The position numbers and the translations under genes were made by a program. 19,089 nt of DNA from DATFES01 sp035457725 (GTDB taxonomy: Bacteria; Pseudomonadota; Alphaproteobacteria; CACIAM-22H2), in NCBI GenBank assembly GCA_035457725.1, contig DATIBC010000029.1:1-19089 (forward strand), read 5' to 3'. The notes beneath the pieces were generated by a model. That model was given only the letters and a program-made list of their open reading frames with translations. It ran no database searches and was not told where the DNA came from. Below, piece by piece: positions 7,230 to 13,803 of the stretch (its first letter is position 1; the number at the start of each line of letters is the position of its first letter).

Positions 7230-8522
7230 CTACTGCTCGTAGCTCGGCGTTTCGGCGTAGGCCTGAAGCTTGCAGGTCTTGCGTTCGTTCGCGTCCTGCA
7301 CTTCTTCGGGTTTCGCCCAGCTCAAGATCTTGAAGTAGTCCGTCTTGTCGACCGGCTTGTCGTTGCCGGTGGCGAGATAGATCGTCTGTTGCACGTGATG
7401 CGTCTCGGGATCGATAACGGCATCGAAATGCTGCATGCGGTCCTTGGCCGACATGCGATGCCCCTCCAACGCGCGGATGACCTTGAGGTTGTTCGTGCCG
7501 CCGGCACGTTCGATCGCCTTGGCGAGTTCCCACATCGCGACGTAGCCGTTGTAGAAGACGTTGCCGGGAACGTCGATGCGGGTGTCCGGCCAGCGCGCCT
7601 GATAGCGTTTGACCAGGTCTTCGACGCCTGGAAGCGCCAGCTTGTGATACCACGTCGTGCCGAACACCCCGAACACCGACTCGATCCCGAGTCCGTAGAC
7701 ATCCGGCCAGTCCTGCTGGTTGTTGAGCCATGCCGGCGAGCGATCGAGCTTGAGATCGACCACCTGCTGGCGCATGACCTTGAAGTCGTCGCCGCCGACC
7801 GCCGCCGCCACCACGTCGGGCTTCGCCTGCTGGATCTTGAGCAGGATCGGCGAAAAATCGCGCGTGCCGACCGGCACGAGGATCTCGTCGGTGATCCCGG
7901 CGCCAAATTGCGTGGCGATCTCGCGCGTCGCCTTCGAGGTGTTGTGGCCCCAAACGTAGTCGTTGGTCAGCAACAGCCATTTCTTGCCGAATGTCTTGAT
8001 GGCGTTCGCCGCGGCAGCCAGCGAGAAATTGGCGCCGGTGCCATCCCAGACGAATTTGCAGCGCTGGCAGTCCTTGCCGGCCTCGGTCGGTGAACTCGAG
8101 TTGGTGTTGAAATAGACGACGCCGTACTTCTGCGCCACCTGGCCGATGGCGTTGGCGACGCCCGATTGGATCGCCCCGACCAGGAACGCCACCTCGTTGC
8201 GGGTGATCATGCGCTGCGCGACGCGCGTACCCGTCGAAGGTGTCGTCTCGGTGTCGGCCGAGATATAAGCGAGTTTGCGGCCGAGGACGCCGCCCTTGGC
8301 GTTGATCTCCTCAATCGCCATGACCGTGCCACGCATCTCGGCCTGGCCGCTGTTGGCGAATTGTCCCGATGCGTCGTGCGTCAACCCGATGAGAATCGGT
8401 TTGTCGGTTTTTTGCGCCCAAACGCGATTGTGCTTCCACGGACCGAAGAACGCGTACCCGGTGCCGGCCGTGGCCGCCGCCGTTCCCATCAGCAATCTAC
8501 GCCGCGTTACCCTGACTTTCAT
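7230..8522 (-). CDS. Liv-type ABC transporter substrate-binding protein with Tat signal (Peripla_BP_6)
   Basis: A 430-residue periplasmic binding protein for the LivHMGF transporter. The N-terminus has a twin-arginine motif (TRRRLLM, residues 6-12), a weakly hydrophobic Ala/Thr/Gly stretch and a possible cleavage near VWA-QK at about residue 36, so export of the folded protein through Tat is likely. The mature part starts ILIGLTHDASGQFANSGQ and continues through INAKGGVLGRKL, a standard Liv/Peripla_BP_6 layout. Two cysteines in KDCQRCKFVWDG may form a disulphide. The ATG at 8522 follows GGGAGGA by about 5 nt. The ligand cannot be read directly: Liv-type proteins bind amino acids, amides, aromatic acids and other compounds. 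Association with iol genes suggests a polyol or sugar-acid derivative as a hypothesis. Confidence 0.93.
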   Translation of the reverse strand: MKVRVTRRRLLMGTAAATAGTGYAFFGPWKHNRVWAQKTDKPILIGLTHDASGQFANSGQAEMRGTVMAIEEINAKGGVLGRKLAYISADTETTPSTGTRVAQRMITRNEVAFLVGAIQSGVANAIGQVAQKYGVVYFNTNSSSPTEAGKDCQRCKFVWDGTGANFSLAAAANAIKTFGKKWLLLTNDYVWGHNTSKATREIATQFGAGITDEILVPVGTRDFSPILLKIQQAKPDVVAAAVGGDDFKVMRQQVVDLKLDRSPAWLNNQQDWPDVYGLGIESVFGVFGTTWYHKLALPGVEDLVKRYQARWPDTRIDVPGNVFYNGYVAMWELAKAIERAGGTNNLKVIRALEGHRMSAKDRMQHFDAVIDPETHHVQQTIYLATGNDKPVDKTDYFKILSWAKPEEVQDANERKTCKLQAYAETPSYEQ

Positions 8523-8593
8523 CGCTTCCTCCCTAGAGAATTGGTGAAAGACGTTTGTCGCGTGTACCGGTCTACGCCCTTGTCGGCGAACAT
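8519..8593 (-). CDS. Possible 24-residue leader ORF overlapping the binding-protein start
   Basis: A short frame runs from an ATG at 8593 to a TGA at 8521-8519 that overlaps the binding-protein ATG as ATGA. The peptide starts MFADKGVD and ends SLGRKR, has no recognised family, and is basic at its end. Its start codon lies inside the 5-nt loop of the 9-bp hairpin at 8582-8604. Only a weak GAAGG precedes the ATG. The exact ATGA coupling is suggestive, but a frame this short is easily a chance event. Confidence 0.2.
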   Translation of the reverse strand: MFADKGVDRYTRQTSFTNSLGRKR

Positions 8594-8611
8594 CCTTCGC
8601 CGACGATGTTC
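8582..8611 (-). other. Two overlapping, mutually exclusive inverted repeats in the cupin / binding-protein gap
   Basis: Stem A pairs GTCGGCGAA (8582-8590) with TTCGCCGAC (8596-8604), a perfect 9-bp stem with a 5-nt loop. Stem B pairs GAACATC (8588-8594) with GATGTTC (8605-8611), a perfect 7-bp stem with a 10-nt loop. They share bases, so an RNA could form only one at a time. No T-run follows either stem. The rest of the 138-bp gap (8523-8660) shows no convincing promoter. Confidence 0.5.
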
Positions 8612-8660
8612 TGGCCCTTGGTGCTCCTTTATTCGATCGCTGCGCGTCGATCGCCGCCGC

Positions 8661-9086
8661 TCATGGCGCGATCGAGACGGTCTCGAAATCCGCCGGAATG
8701 GTGATCTCGATCACCGTGTAATCGTCCGAGTATTCCAACACGCGATGACTGATGCCCGGCTCCTGGTACATGCACGAGCCGGCCTCGAGGCGACGCTCGC
8801 CGATGCCTTCGAAATGAACCCGCGCCCATCCCTTGAGGACGTAGACCATCTGGAAATCGAGCTCATGAAGATGCAGGTCGCCGGGCTTGTCGCACGGCTT
8901 GCTGGGACGGATAACGTGCGCGCGAACCTTGCCACCCGTCGCCTCGACCATGCCGAGGTCGCGGTAGGCAAAGTACTCGCGAAGCCCGGTGTCCCAGTGC
9001 GCGTCCTTTTCGTGCGTCAGGTGGAATTTGCCCTTGGCGAAACCGGTATCTCCGGCCTTCGGCATCGGCTTGATCTTGGTGGCCAT
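8661..9086 (-). CDS. Small cupin domain protein
   Basis: A 141-residue single-domain cupin. Cupin motif 1 is GDLHLHELDFQMVYVLKG, with metal-type ligands H72 and H74 but Gln at position 79 where the usual ligand is Glu. Motif 2 is PGISH with H114. The fold is therefore likely to bind a metal, though with an altered ligand set. Cupins of this size include sugar isomerases, small dioxygenases and ligand-binding proteins, and the sequence does not decide among these. The chosen ATG at 9086 lies 7 nt after GGAGG; a TTG at 9101 would place that ribosome site inside the gene. It starts 34 bp after the upstream dehydrogenase stop and is part of the same minus-strand unit, so a role in the same catabolic route is inferred. 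Confidence 0.85.
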   Translation of the reverse strand: MATKIKPMPKAGDTGFAKGKFHLTHEKDAHWDTGLREYFAYRDLGMVEATGGKVRAHVIRPSKPCDKPGDLHLHELDFQMVYVLKGWARVHFEGIGERRLEAGSCMYQEPGISHRVLEYSDDYTVIEITIPADFETVSIAP

Positions 9087-9120
9087 GCGCCATCCTCCCA
9101 ATTCGGCGTGACGGGCGGAA

Positions 9121-10026
9121 TCAGCCGCCGATCTTGACGCCGTTGACCTTCGCTTGCGCTTCGATAAGCGAGGGCACGAACTTTTCGCCGAAGCCGAGCG
9201 CCACCGCCTGCACGAGGTTCTGGTGGATGCATTCGGCGAGAAACGCGGTGCTGCCCGCGCTCTCGATCATGTGCGTGTAGTAACGCAGATCCTTGGCCGC
9301 GTTTGCGATGGCGAACCTCATCTGGGCGAAATCGCCCTTGAGCGCGTTGGGGACGATCATCTGGAAAAGTCCGTTATTGATCGGCCCGGCACTCACCAGT
9401 TTGTAAAGGGCTTCCAAGTTCACGCCGGTCTTGGCCGCGCCGACCAGCGCTTCGGCGAGCAGCGAGGCGAATCCGAGCGCTAGAAAATTATTGAACAACT
9501 TGGTCTTGTGGCCGGCGCCGCTACCGCCGACGTGGAACACATTCTCGGCGAACGCCGACAACACCGGACGCAATTTTTCGAACGTCGCCGCGTCGGCGCC
9601 GACCAAAACGTTGAGCCGACCCTCCTCCGCCTCCTTCGGCGTGCGAGTGAGCGGCGCATCGACGTAGGTCGTGCCGCGTTGGGCGAAATCGGCGGCGATG
9701 CGCGCGGTCGAATCGGGTTCGCTGGTCGAGCAGTCGACGACGATGAGATCGCCGCGCGCCGCCTCCAACAATCCGCCGGCCTTGTAAACGGTCTCCTCGA
9801 CCTGCGGTGAGCCGGTGACGCACATCAGCACGATGTCGGCGGTCTTGGCCGCTTCGGCCGGCGACATCGCCTCGCTCGCTCCCTTCGCGAGTAGGCTCTC
9901 CACCGGCGCGCGATTGCGGTGGCCAACCAGCGTCACGGCGAAGCCTTTGGCCAGCAGATTCTTGGCCATGCCGTGTCCCATCAGCCCGACGCCGATGAAG
10001 CCGATACGCTGCTTGTCAGCCGCCAC
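9121..10026 (-). CDS. 3-hydroxyisobutyrate dehydrogenase-family NAD(P)-dependent oxidoreductase
   Basis: A 301-residue beta-hydroxyacid dehydrogenase and the first gene of the minus-strand unit. The N-terminal Rossmann motif is GFIGVGLMGHGMA (9-21). The substrate-binding block is DAPLTRTPKEAEEG (123-136) in place of the common DAPVSGG form. The catalytic Lys is K176 in GAGHKTKLFNN, with N179/N180 after it. The family oxidises 3-hydroxyisobutyrate, tartronate semialdehyde, beta-hydroxy acids or sulpholactaldehyde; the variant substrate loop argues against a confident specific name. The GTG start follows GGGGAGGA at 7 nt. Its promoter and operator lie just upstream in the divergent region, and it faces an iolA/mmsA-containing operon, which fits malonate-semialdehyde-type chemistry. 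That link is inference. Confidence 0.9.
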   Translation of the reverse strand: MAADKQRIGFIGVGLMGHGMAKNLLAKGFAVTLVGHRNRAPVESLLAKGASEAMSPAEAAKTADIVLMCVTGSPQVEETVYKAGGLLEAARGDLIVVDCSTSEPDSTARIAADFAQRGTTYVDAPLTRTPKEAEEGRLNVLVGADAATFEKLRPVLSAFAENVFHVGGSGAGHKTKLFNNFLALGFASLLAEALVGAAKTGVNLEALYKLVSAGPINNGLFQMIVPNALKGDFAQMRFAIANAAKDLRYYTHMIESAGSTAFLAECIHQNLVQAVALGFGEKFVPSLIEAQAKVNGVKIGG

Positions 10027-10054
10027 GCGCCTTCCTCCCCAAGAAGGTTTGTTC

Positions 10055-10077
10055 TATTTTCTTTGCAAAAGAGAATA
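10055..10077. promoter_or_regulatory. Near-perfect palindrome, probable RpiR-family operator
   Basis: Arms TATTTTCTTT (10055-10064) and AAAGAGAATA (10068-10077) match as inverted repeats at 9 of 10 positions around a 3-nt centre GCA. The site covers the -10 box and predicted start point of the minus-strand promoter, a classical repressor position. It also overlaps a possible plus-strand -35 box. It is an A/T-rich island in a G/C-rich region, and the divergent regulator gene is the natural candidate to bind it. The hexamer GTTCTA also occurs on both sides, at 10051-10056 and 10081-10086, exactly 30 bp apart. Confidence 0.55.
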
Positions 10078-10090
10078 TGTGTTCTAAACT
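10063..10090 (+). promoter_or_regulatory. Possible plus-strand promoter for the rpiR-iolBCA operon
   Basis: TTGCAA (10063-10068) and TAAACT (10085-10090) are 16 nt apart; each matches four of six consensus bases. This would give a leader of roughly 110 nt before the regulator ATG and would place the operator over the -35 box, allowing autoregulation. The leader also contains a short perfect stem, CGGCCA/TGGCCG (10164-10178). Confidence 0.3.
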
Positions 10091-10100
10091 GACGTGTCAA
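10072..10100 (-). promoter_or_regulatory. Sigma-70-type promoter of the minus-strand operon
   Basis: On the minus strand an exact TTGACA (10100-10095) is followed 17 nt later by TATTCT (10077-10072, four of six consensus bases). The expected start of transcription is near 10065, about 40 nt before the GTG of the dehydrogenase gene. The ideal -35 box and spacing make this the best promoter seen in the window. Confidence 0.65.
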
Positions 10101-10210
10101 AACAAAATGCGTTTCGGCCGCAACATCGCGACGGAACCGATTGCAAAAATGTGACAACGCCGCCGGCCAAGCTGGCCGACTGCGGGTAATAGGGATGGGT
10201 AAACGCAGTC

Positions 10211-11050
10211 ATGCGCGCGCCGCGTGATTTCGAGGAGCTCAAGTCGCAGATCGCGCGACGCTACGGCGACCTGTCCGGCCGCCTGCAGCAGATCGCCGAG
10301 TTTGCGTTGCATCATCCCAATGACATGGCGCTTGGAACCGTCGCGGCGATCGCGGAGCGCGCCGGCGTGCAGCCGTCGAGTATCGTCCGTTTCGCCAATT
10401 CGTTCGGCTTCGACGGCTTCAGCGAGATGCAGCAGTTGTTCCGTTTGCGCTTGCTGGCGGGTGCGGCCAGTTACCGCGACCGCATCGCCGCGCTGCAACA
10501 GACCAAGATCGACGGCGGCGCGTCGGCGATGCGCCCCGCCGCCGTGCTCGAGCGTTTCGTGCGTGACGGCATTGCCGCCCTCGAGCATCTCAATGAAACG
10601 ATCCGTCCCGACGACCTCGACCGCGCGGTTCGTTTGATGGCGAAAGCGCGCGAGCTGTCGGTGTTGGCGCAAGGCCGGGCGTTTCCCGTCGCCTACTACG
10701 TTCATTACGCGTTGACGCGTCTCGATCGGCGCGCGACGCTGCTCGATAGCGTCGGCGGCATGATCGCCGACCGCGCCAGGCTCCTCGGACGCGACGACGT
10801 GCTCGTCGTCGTGAGTTTCAAGGACTACGCGCCGGAGGTCGTTCACGTCGTCGACGCCTGCGCCGCGCGCGGCGTCAAGATCGTCGCCATCACCGACACG
10901 CCGTTGAGTCCGGTGGCGAAGCCGGCAACAATTCATTTCGAGATCGCCGAGGATCGCGGCCAGCCGTTCCGCTCCCTCGTCGCCCCAATGTGTCTCGCGC
11001 AGTCGCTGATCGTCGCCTTCGGGCACCACCTCGAAAACCGGCCGAACTAA
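10211..11050 (+). CDS. RpiR-family transcriptional regulator (HTH + SIS domain), putative iol regulator
   Basis: A 279-residue regulator. The N-terminal HTH_6 domain spans about residues 1-80, with the helix-turn-helix in VAAIAERAGVQPSSIVRFANSFGF (about 44-67). The C-terminal SIS domain spans about residues 138-265, with LAQGRAFPVAYYV and VVVSFKDYAPEVV as its phosphosugar-binding loops. RpiR proteins sense sugar phosphates or inositol-pathway intermediates, and iol operons of proteobacteria are commonly controlled by them. It is first in a four-gene unit with iolB 4 bp downstream, and it is divergent from the transporter operon. The ribosome site before the ATG is weak. It likely represses both operons from the palindrome at 10055-10077; that role is inference. 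Confidence 0.92.
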   Translation: MRAPRDFEELKSQIARRYGDLSGRLQQIAEFALHHPNDMALGTVAAIAERAGVQPSSIVRFANSFGFDGFSEMQQLFRLRLLAGAASYRDRIAALQQTKIDGGASAMRPAAVLERFVRDGIAALEHLNETIRPDDLDRAVRLMAKARELSVLAQGRAFPVAYYVHYALTRLDRRATLLDSVGGMIADRARLLGRDDVLVVVSFKDYAPEVVHVVDACAARGVKIVAITDTPLSPVAKPATIHFEIAEDRGQPFRSLVAPMCLAQSLIVAFGHHLENRPN

Positions 11051-11054
11051 ATCC

Positions 11055-11873
11055 ATGACCGTCCACATCACCGGCCATCGCGCCGGATTTGCGCCAGGCG
11101 TCACCGACATTACATCGTTCGCCGATCCCGACGAGCCGACGGCGCTCGGGCTGGCCGTGATGGTGCTGCGCGCCGGCGAAGAGCACACCGCCATCGCCGC
11201 AAACGAAACCGCATATCTCCTGATGTCCGGGGCGGCGACCGTCACGGTCGACAATCGTCGCCTCGACTTGAATCGCTCGTCGCTGTTCGACGACGGGCCG
11301 TCGTGCGTGCACATCGCCGCCGGCACCGCGATCCGGATCGACGCGCGCGAGCCCACCGAGTTGACCGTCTACCGCTGCGCCAATCAAAAGCGCTTCGCCG
11401 CGGCGATCTACCTGCCACGCGACACGACTGACGAGCAACGCGGCAAGGGTCAGGTTGGCGGGACGTGCTTGCGCCTGGTACGGACCATCTTCGACCGTAC
11501 GCGCGCCGACGCCAACGCCGAGCTCGTGCTCGGCGAGGTAATCACCTTGCCCGGGCGCTGGTCGAGCTATCCGCCCCATCACCACCCGCAGCCGGAGATT
11601 TACCACTACCGCTTCACCCACCCGCAGGGCTATGGCCACGCCGAGCATGGCGAGCACGTCTTCAAAGTCCGTCAAAACGACACGGTGAAGATTCTCGCCG
11701 GCAGCGATCACGCGCAGTGCGCCGCTCCGGGCTATGGCATGTACTACGCGTGGGTCATCCGGCATCTGCCGGGCAACCCCTATACGGTTCCCGAGTTCAC
11801 GGCAGAGCATCGCTGGACCATGGAGAAGGATGCGACGATCTGGCGTCCAAAGGGGCTGGACAAGGATGCCTGA
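11055..11873 (+). CDS. iolB: 5-deoxy-glucuronate isomerase IolB
   Basis: A 272-residue bicupin isomerase converting 5-deoxy-D-glucuronate to 2-deoxy-5-keto-D-gluconate in myo-inositol catabolism. The most diagnostic region is LVRTIFDRT (141-149) followed by GRWSSYPPHHHPQPEIYHYRF (begins about 167), which carries the metal-binding histidines and Glu. It continues through the late motif APGYGMYYAWVIRHLPGNPY. Length and order agree with the family. It starts 4 bp after the regulator stop with a weak ribosome site, suggesting coupling. Its end overlaps the start of the kinase gene by 8 nt. No iolD, iolE or iolG, whose products would supply its substrate, is present nearby. Confidence 0.96.
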   Translation: MTVHITGHRAGFAPGVTDITSFADPDEPTALGLAVMVLRAGEEHTAIAANETAYLLMSGAATVTVDNRRLDLNRSSLFDDGPSCVHIAAGTAIRIDAREPTELTVYRCANQKRFAAAIYLPRDTTDEQRGKGQVGGTCLRLVRTIFDRTRADANAELVLGEVITLPGRWSSYPPHHHPQPEIYHYRFTHPQGYGHAEHGEHVFKVRQNDTVKILAGSDHAQCAAPGYGMYYAWVIRHLPGNPYTVPEFTAEHRWTMEKDATIWRPKGLDKDA

Positions 11874-13803
11874 AGCGTCGTCCGCCGCGCGCACGATCGA
11901 TTTCATCGCGCTCGGTCGCGCCGCCGTCGATCTTTACGGCGAGCAGATCGGCGGGCGGCTCGAGGACATGGGATCGTTCGCCAAATATCTCGGCGGCTGT
12001 CCGGCAAACATCTCGGTGGGCGCGGCGCGGCTTGGCCTGAAGCCGGCGATGTTGACGCGAGTGGGCGACGAGCACATGGGCCGCTTCGTCCGCGAGACGC
12101 TTTCCGCCGAGGGGGTCGACGTCAGCCACGTGAAGACGGACCCCAAGCGGCTGACCGCGCTCGTCATTCTTGGGATTCGCGATTGGGAGACGTTCCCGCT
12201 CATCTTTTATCGCGAGAACTGCGCCGACATGGCGGTGGCGCCCGAGGACTTCAGCCCTGAATTCGTGGCCCGGGCCAAGGCGCTGGTGGTGACCGGCACA
12301 CATTTCTCGACCGCCAGCACTGACGCGACGAGCCGCACCGCGATGCGCTACGCGCGTGCCGCCGGGACCAAGGTCGCGCTCGATATCGACTATCGGCCGG
12401 TGTTGTGGGGCCTCACCGGCCACGGTTTGGGCGAACAGCGTTTCGTCGCCTCGCAGAGCGTCTCCGCCCACCTGCAGTCGATCGCGCCCGAGTGCGATCT
12501 GATCGTCGGTACCGAGGAGGAGATTCACATCGCCGGCGGTTCAACCGACACCCTGGCGGCGTTGCGTCGGCTGCGCGAGGTCTCCGGTGCGACAATCGTC
12601 GTCAAACGCGGCCCGCAGGGCTGCGTAGTTTTCACGGGCGCCATTCCGGCCGGCATGGAGGACGGCATCGTCGGCCCAGGGTTTCCGGTCGAGGTATATA
12701 ACGTACTCGGCGCGGGCGACGGGTTCATGGCCGGTTTGCTGCGCGGCTGGCTCGGCGGCGCCGATTGGCCGACCGCATGCATGTACGCGAACGCCTGTGG
12801 GGCGCTGGTCGTGTCGCGTCACGGCTGCGCCCCGGCGATGCCCACCTGGGTCGAACTGCAGGATTTCCTTTCGCGCGCCACGACGATCACCAAGGCGCAC
12901 GAGGACGCTCGCATCGCCTATCTCCACCGCGTCACGACCCGGCGCCGAAAATGGCGCCAGATCTGCGCGCTGGCTTTCGATCATCGCCAGCAGTTCGAGA
13001 CGCTGGCGCGCCAAAACGGCGTCGGTTGCAAGCGCGTGGTGCGCTTCAAGGAGCTGATTGCCGACGCGGCGCGGCGCGGCGCGGCAGGAATCGAGGGCGC
13101 CGGCGCCATCGTGGACGACCGCTATGGCCGCAACACGCTCCATGCTTTGTCAGGGGGTAAATTGTGGCTTGCGCGGCCGGTCGAGCGGCCTGGTGCGACG
13201 CCGCTCGAGTTCGAGCACGGCCCCGATCCGGCGCTAACGTTGCGAACTTGGCCGCTCGAGCATGTTGTCAAGTGCCTGGTCAATTATCATCCTGACGATT
13301 TGCCGTCCCTGCGTGCCGCGCAGGAGGAGCGGGTCGCGGAGCTGTTTCGCGCTTGTGTCGGAACAGGCCATGAGCTGTTGCTCGAGGTCGTTCCGCCGAA
13401 CGTGCGCAACGGCGAGCTGGCCGACGCGCTGGCGCGCGCGATCGACGCGTTCTACGCGGCGGGCGTTCAGCCCGATTGGTGGAAACTGCCGCCGCTAGCT
13501 TCGACGACCGGGTGGCGGACGATCGGCGAGAAGATTCGCGCACACGATCCCCATTGTCGCGGTATCGTCATTCTAGGGATTGACGCCGATGATCGTGGGC
13601 TCGAGGCGGCATTCGGCGCCGCCCGCGATGAACCGCTCGTGCGCGGCTTCGCCGTCGGGCGGCATATCTTCTGGAAGGCGGCGGAGGACTGGTTCGCCGG
13701 TCGCGTCGACGATGCCGCCGCCGTCGCGGCGATGGCCGAGAAGTACCGCCGCGTCATCGACCTTTGGCAGGCGCGGCAAAACGCGAGGGAAGCCGTATCA
13801 TGA
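11866..13803 (+). CDS. iolC: Fused 5-dehydro-2-deoxygluconokinase / DUF2090 aldolase (IolC-type bifunctional)
   Basis: A 645-residue two-domain enzyme. Residues about 12-335 are a PfkB-family kinase with the early GGCPANISVGAARLG block and the NVLGAGD active-site motif (279-285, base D285). It phosphorylates 2-deoxy-5-keto-D-gluconate. Residues about 355-640 are a DUF2090 TIM-barrel domain beginning QICALAFDHRQQFE, with VKCLVNYHPDD where K469 is a candidate Schiff-base lysine. This domain is thought to cleave the phosphorylated product to DHAP and malonate semialdehyde, the IolJ step. The fusion is known in proteobacterial iol clusters. The ATG at 11866 is chosen because homology begins there; the frame runs back into iolB without similarity. 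It overlaps iolB by 8 nt, and its TGA overlaps the iolA ATG. Confidence 0.95.
   Translation: MPEASSAARTIDFIALGRAAVDLYGEQIGGRLEDMGSFAKYLGGCPANISVGAARLGLKPAMLTRVGDEHMGRFVRETLSAEGVDVSHVKTDPKRLTALVILGIRDWETFPLIFYRENCADMAVAPEDFSPEFVARAKALVVTGTHFSTASTDATSRTAMRYARAAGTKVALDIDYRPVLWGLTGHGLGEQRFVASQSVSAHLQSIAPECDLIVGTEEEIHIAGGSTDTLAALRRLREVSGATIVVKRGPQGCVVFTGAIPAGMEDGIVGPGFPVEVYNVLGAGDGFMAGLLRGWLGGADWPTACMYANACGALVVSRHGCAPAMPTWVELQDFLSRATTITKAHEDARIAYLHRVTTRRRKWRQICALAFDHRQQFETLARQNGVGCKRVVRFKELIADAARRGAAGIEGAGAIVDDRYGRNTLHALSGGKLWLARPVERPGATPLEFEHGPDPALTLRTWPLEHVVKCLVNYHPDDLPSLRAAQEERVAELFRACVGTGHELLLEVVPPNVRNGELADALARAIDAFYAAGVQPDWWKLPPLASTTGWRTIGEKIRAHDPHCRGIVILGIDADDRGLEAAFGAARDEPLVRGFAVGRHIFWKAAEDWFAGRVDDAAAVAAMAEKYRRVIDLWQARQNAREAVS

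Noticed and set aside
6573..8093. 506-codon plus-strand open frame opposite livH and the binding-protein gene
   Set aside because: Its translation is rich in Arg, Asp and Glu with no fold-like pattern, and it lies wholly antisense to two confidently identified genes. Such frames are common in G/C-biased codon positions.
10097..11356. 419-codon minus-strand open frame opposite the regulator and iolB
   Set aside because: Antisense to genes with strong family motifs; its translation shows no recognised domain and is dominated by Arg/Asp/Ala typical of GC-rich shadows.
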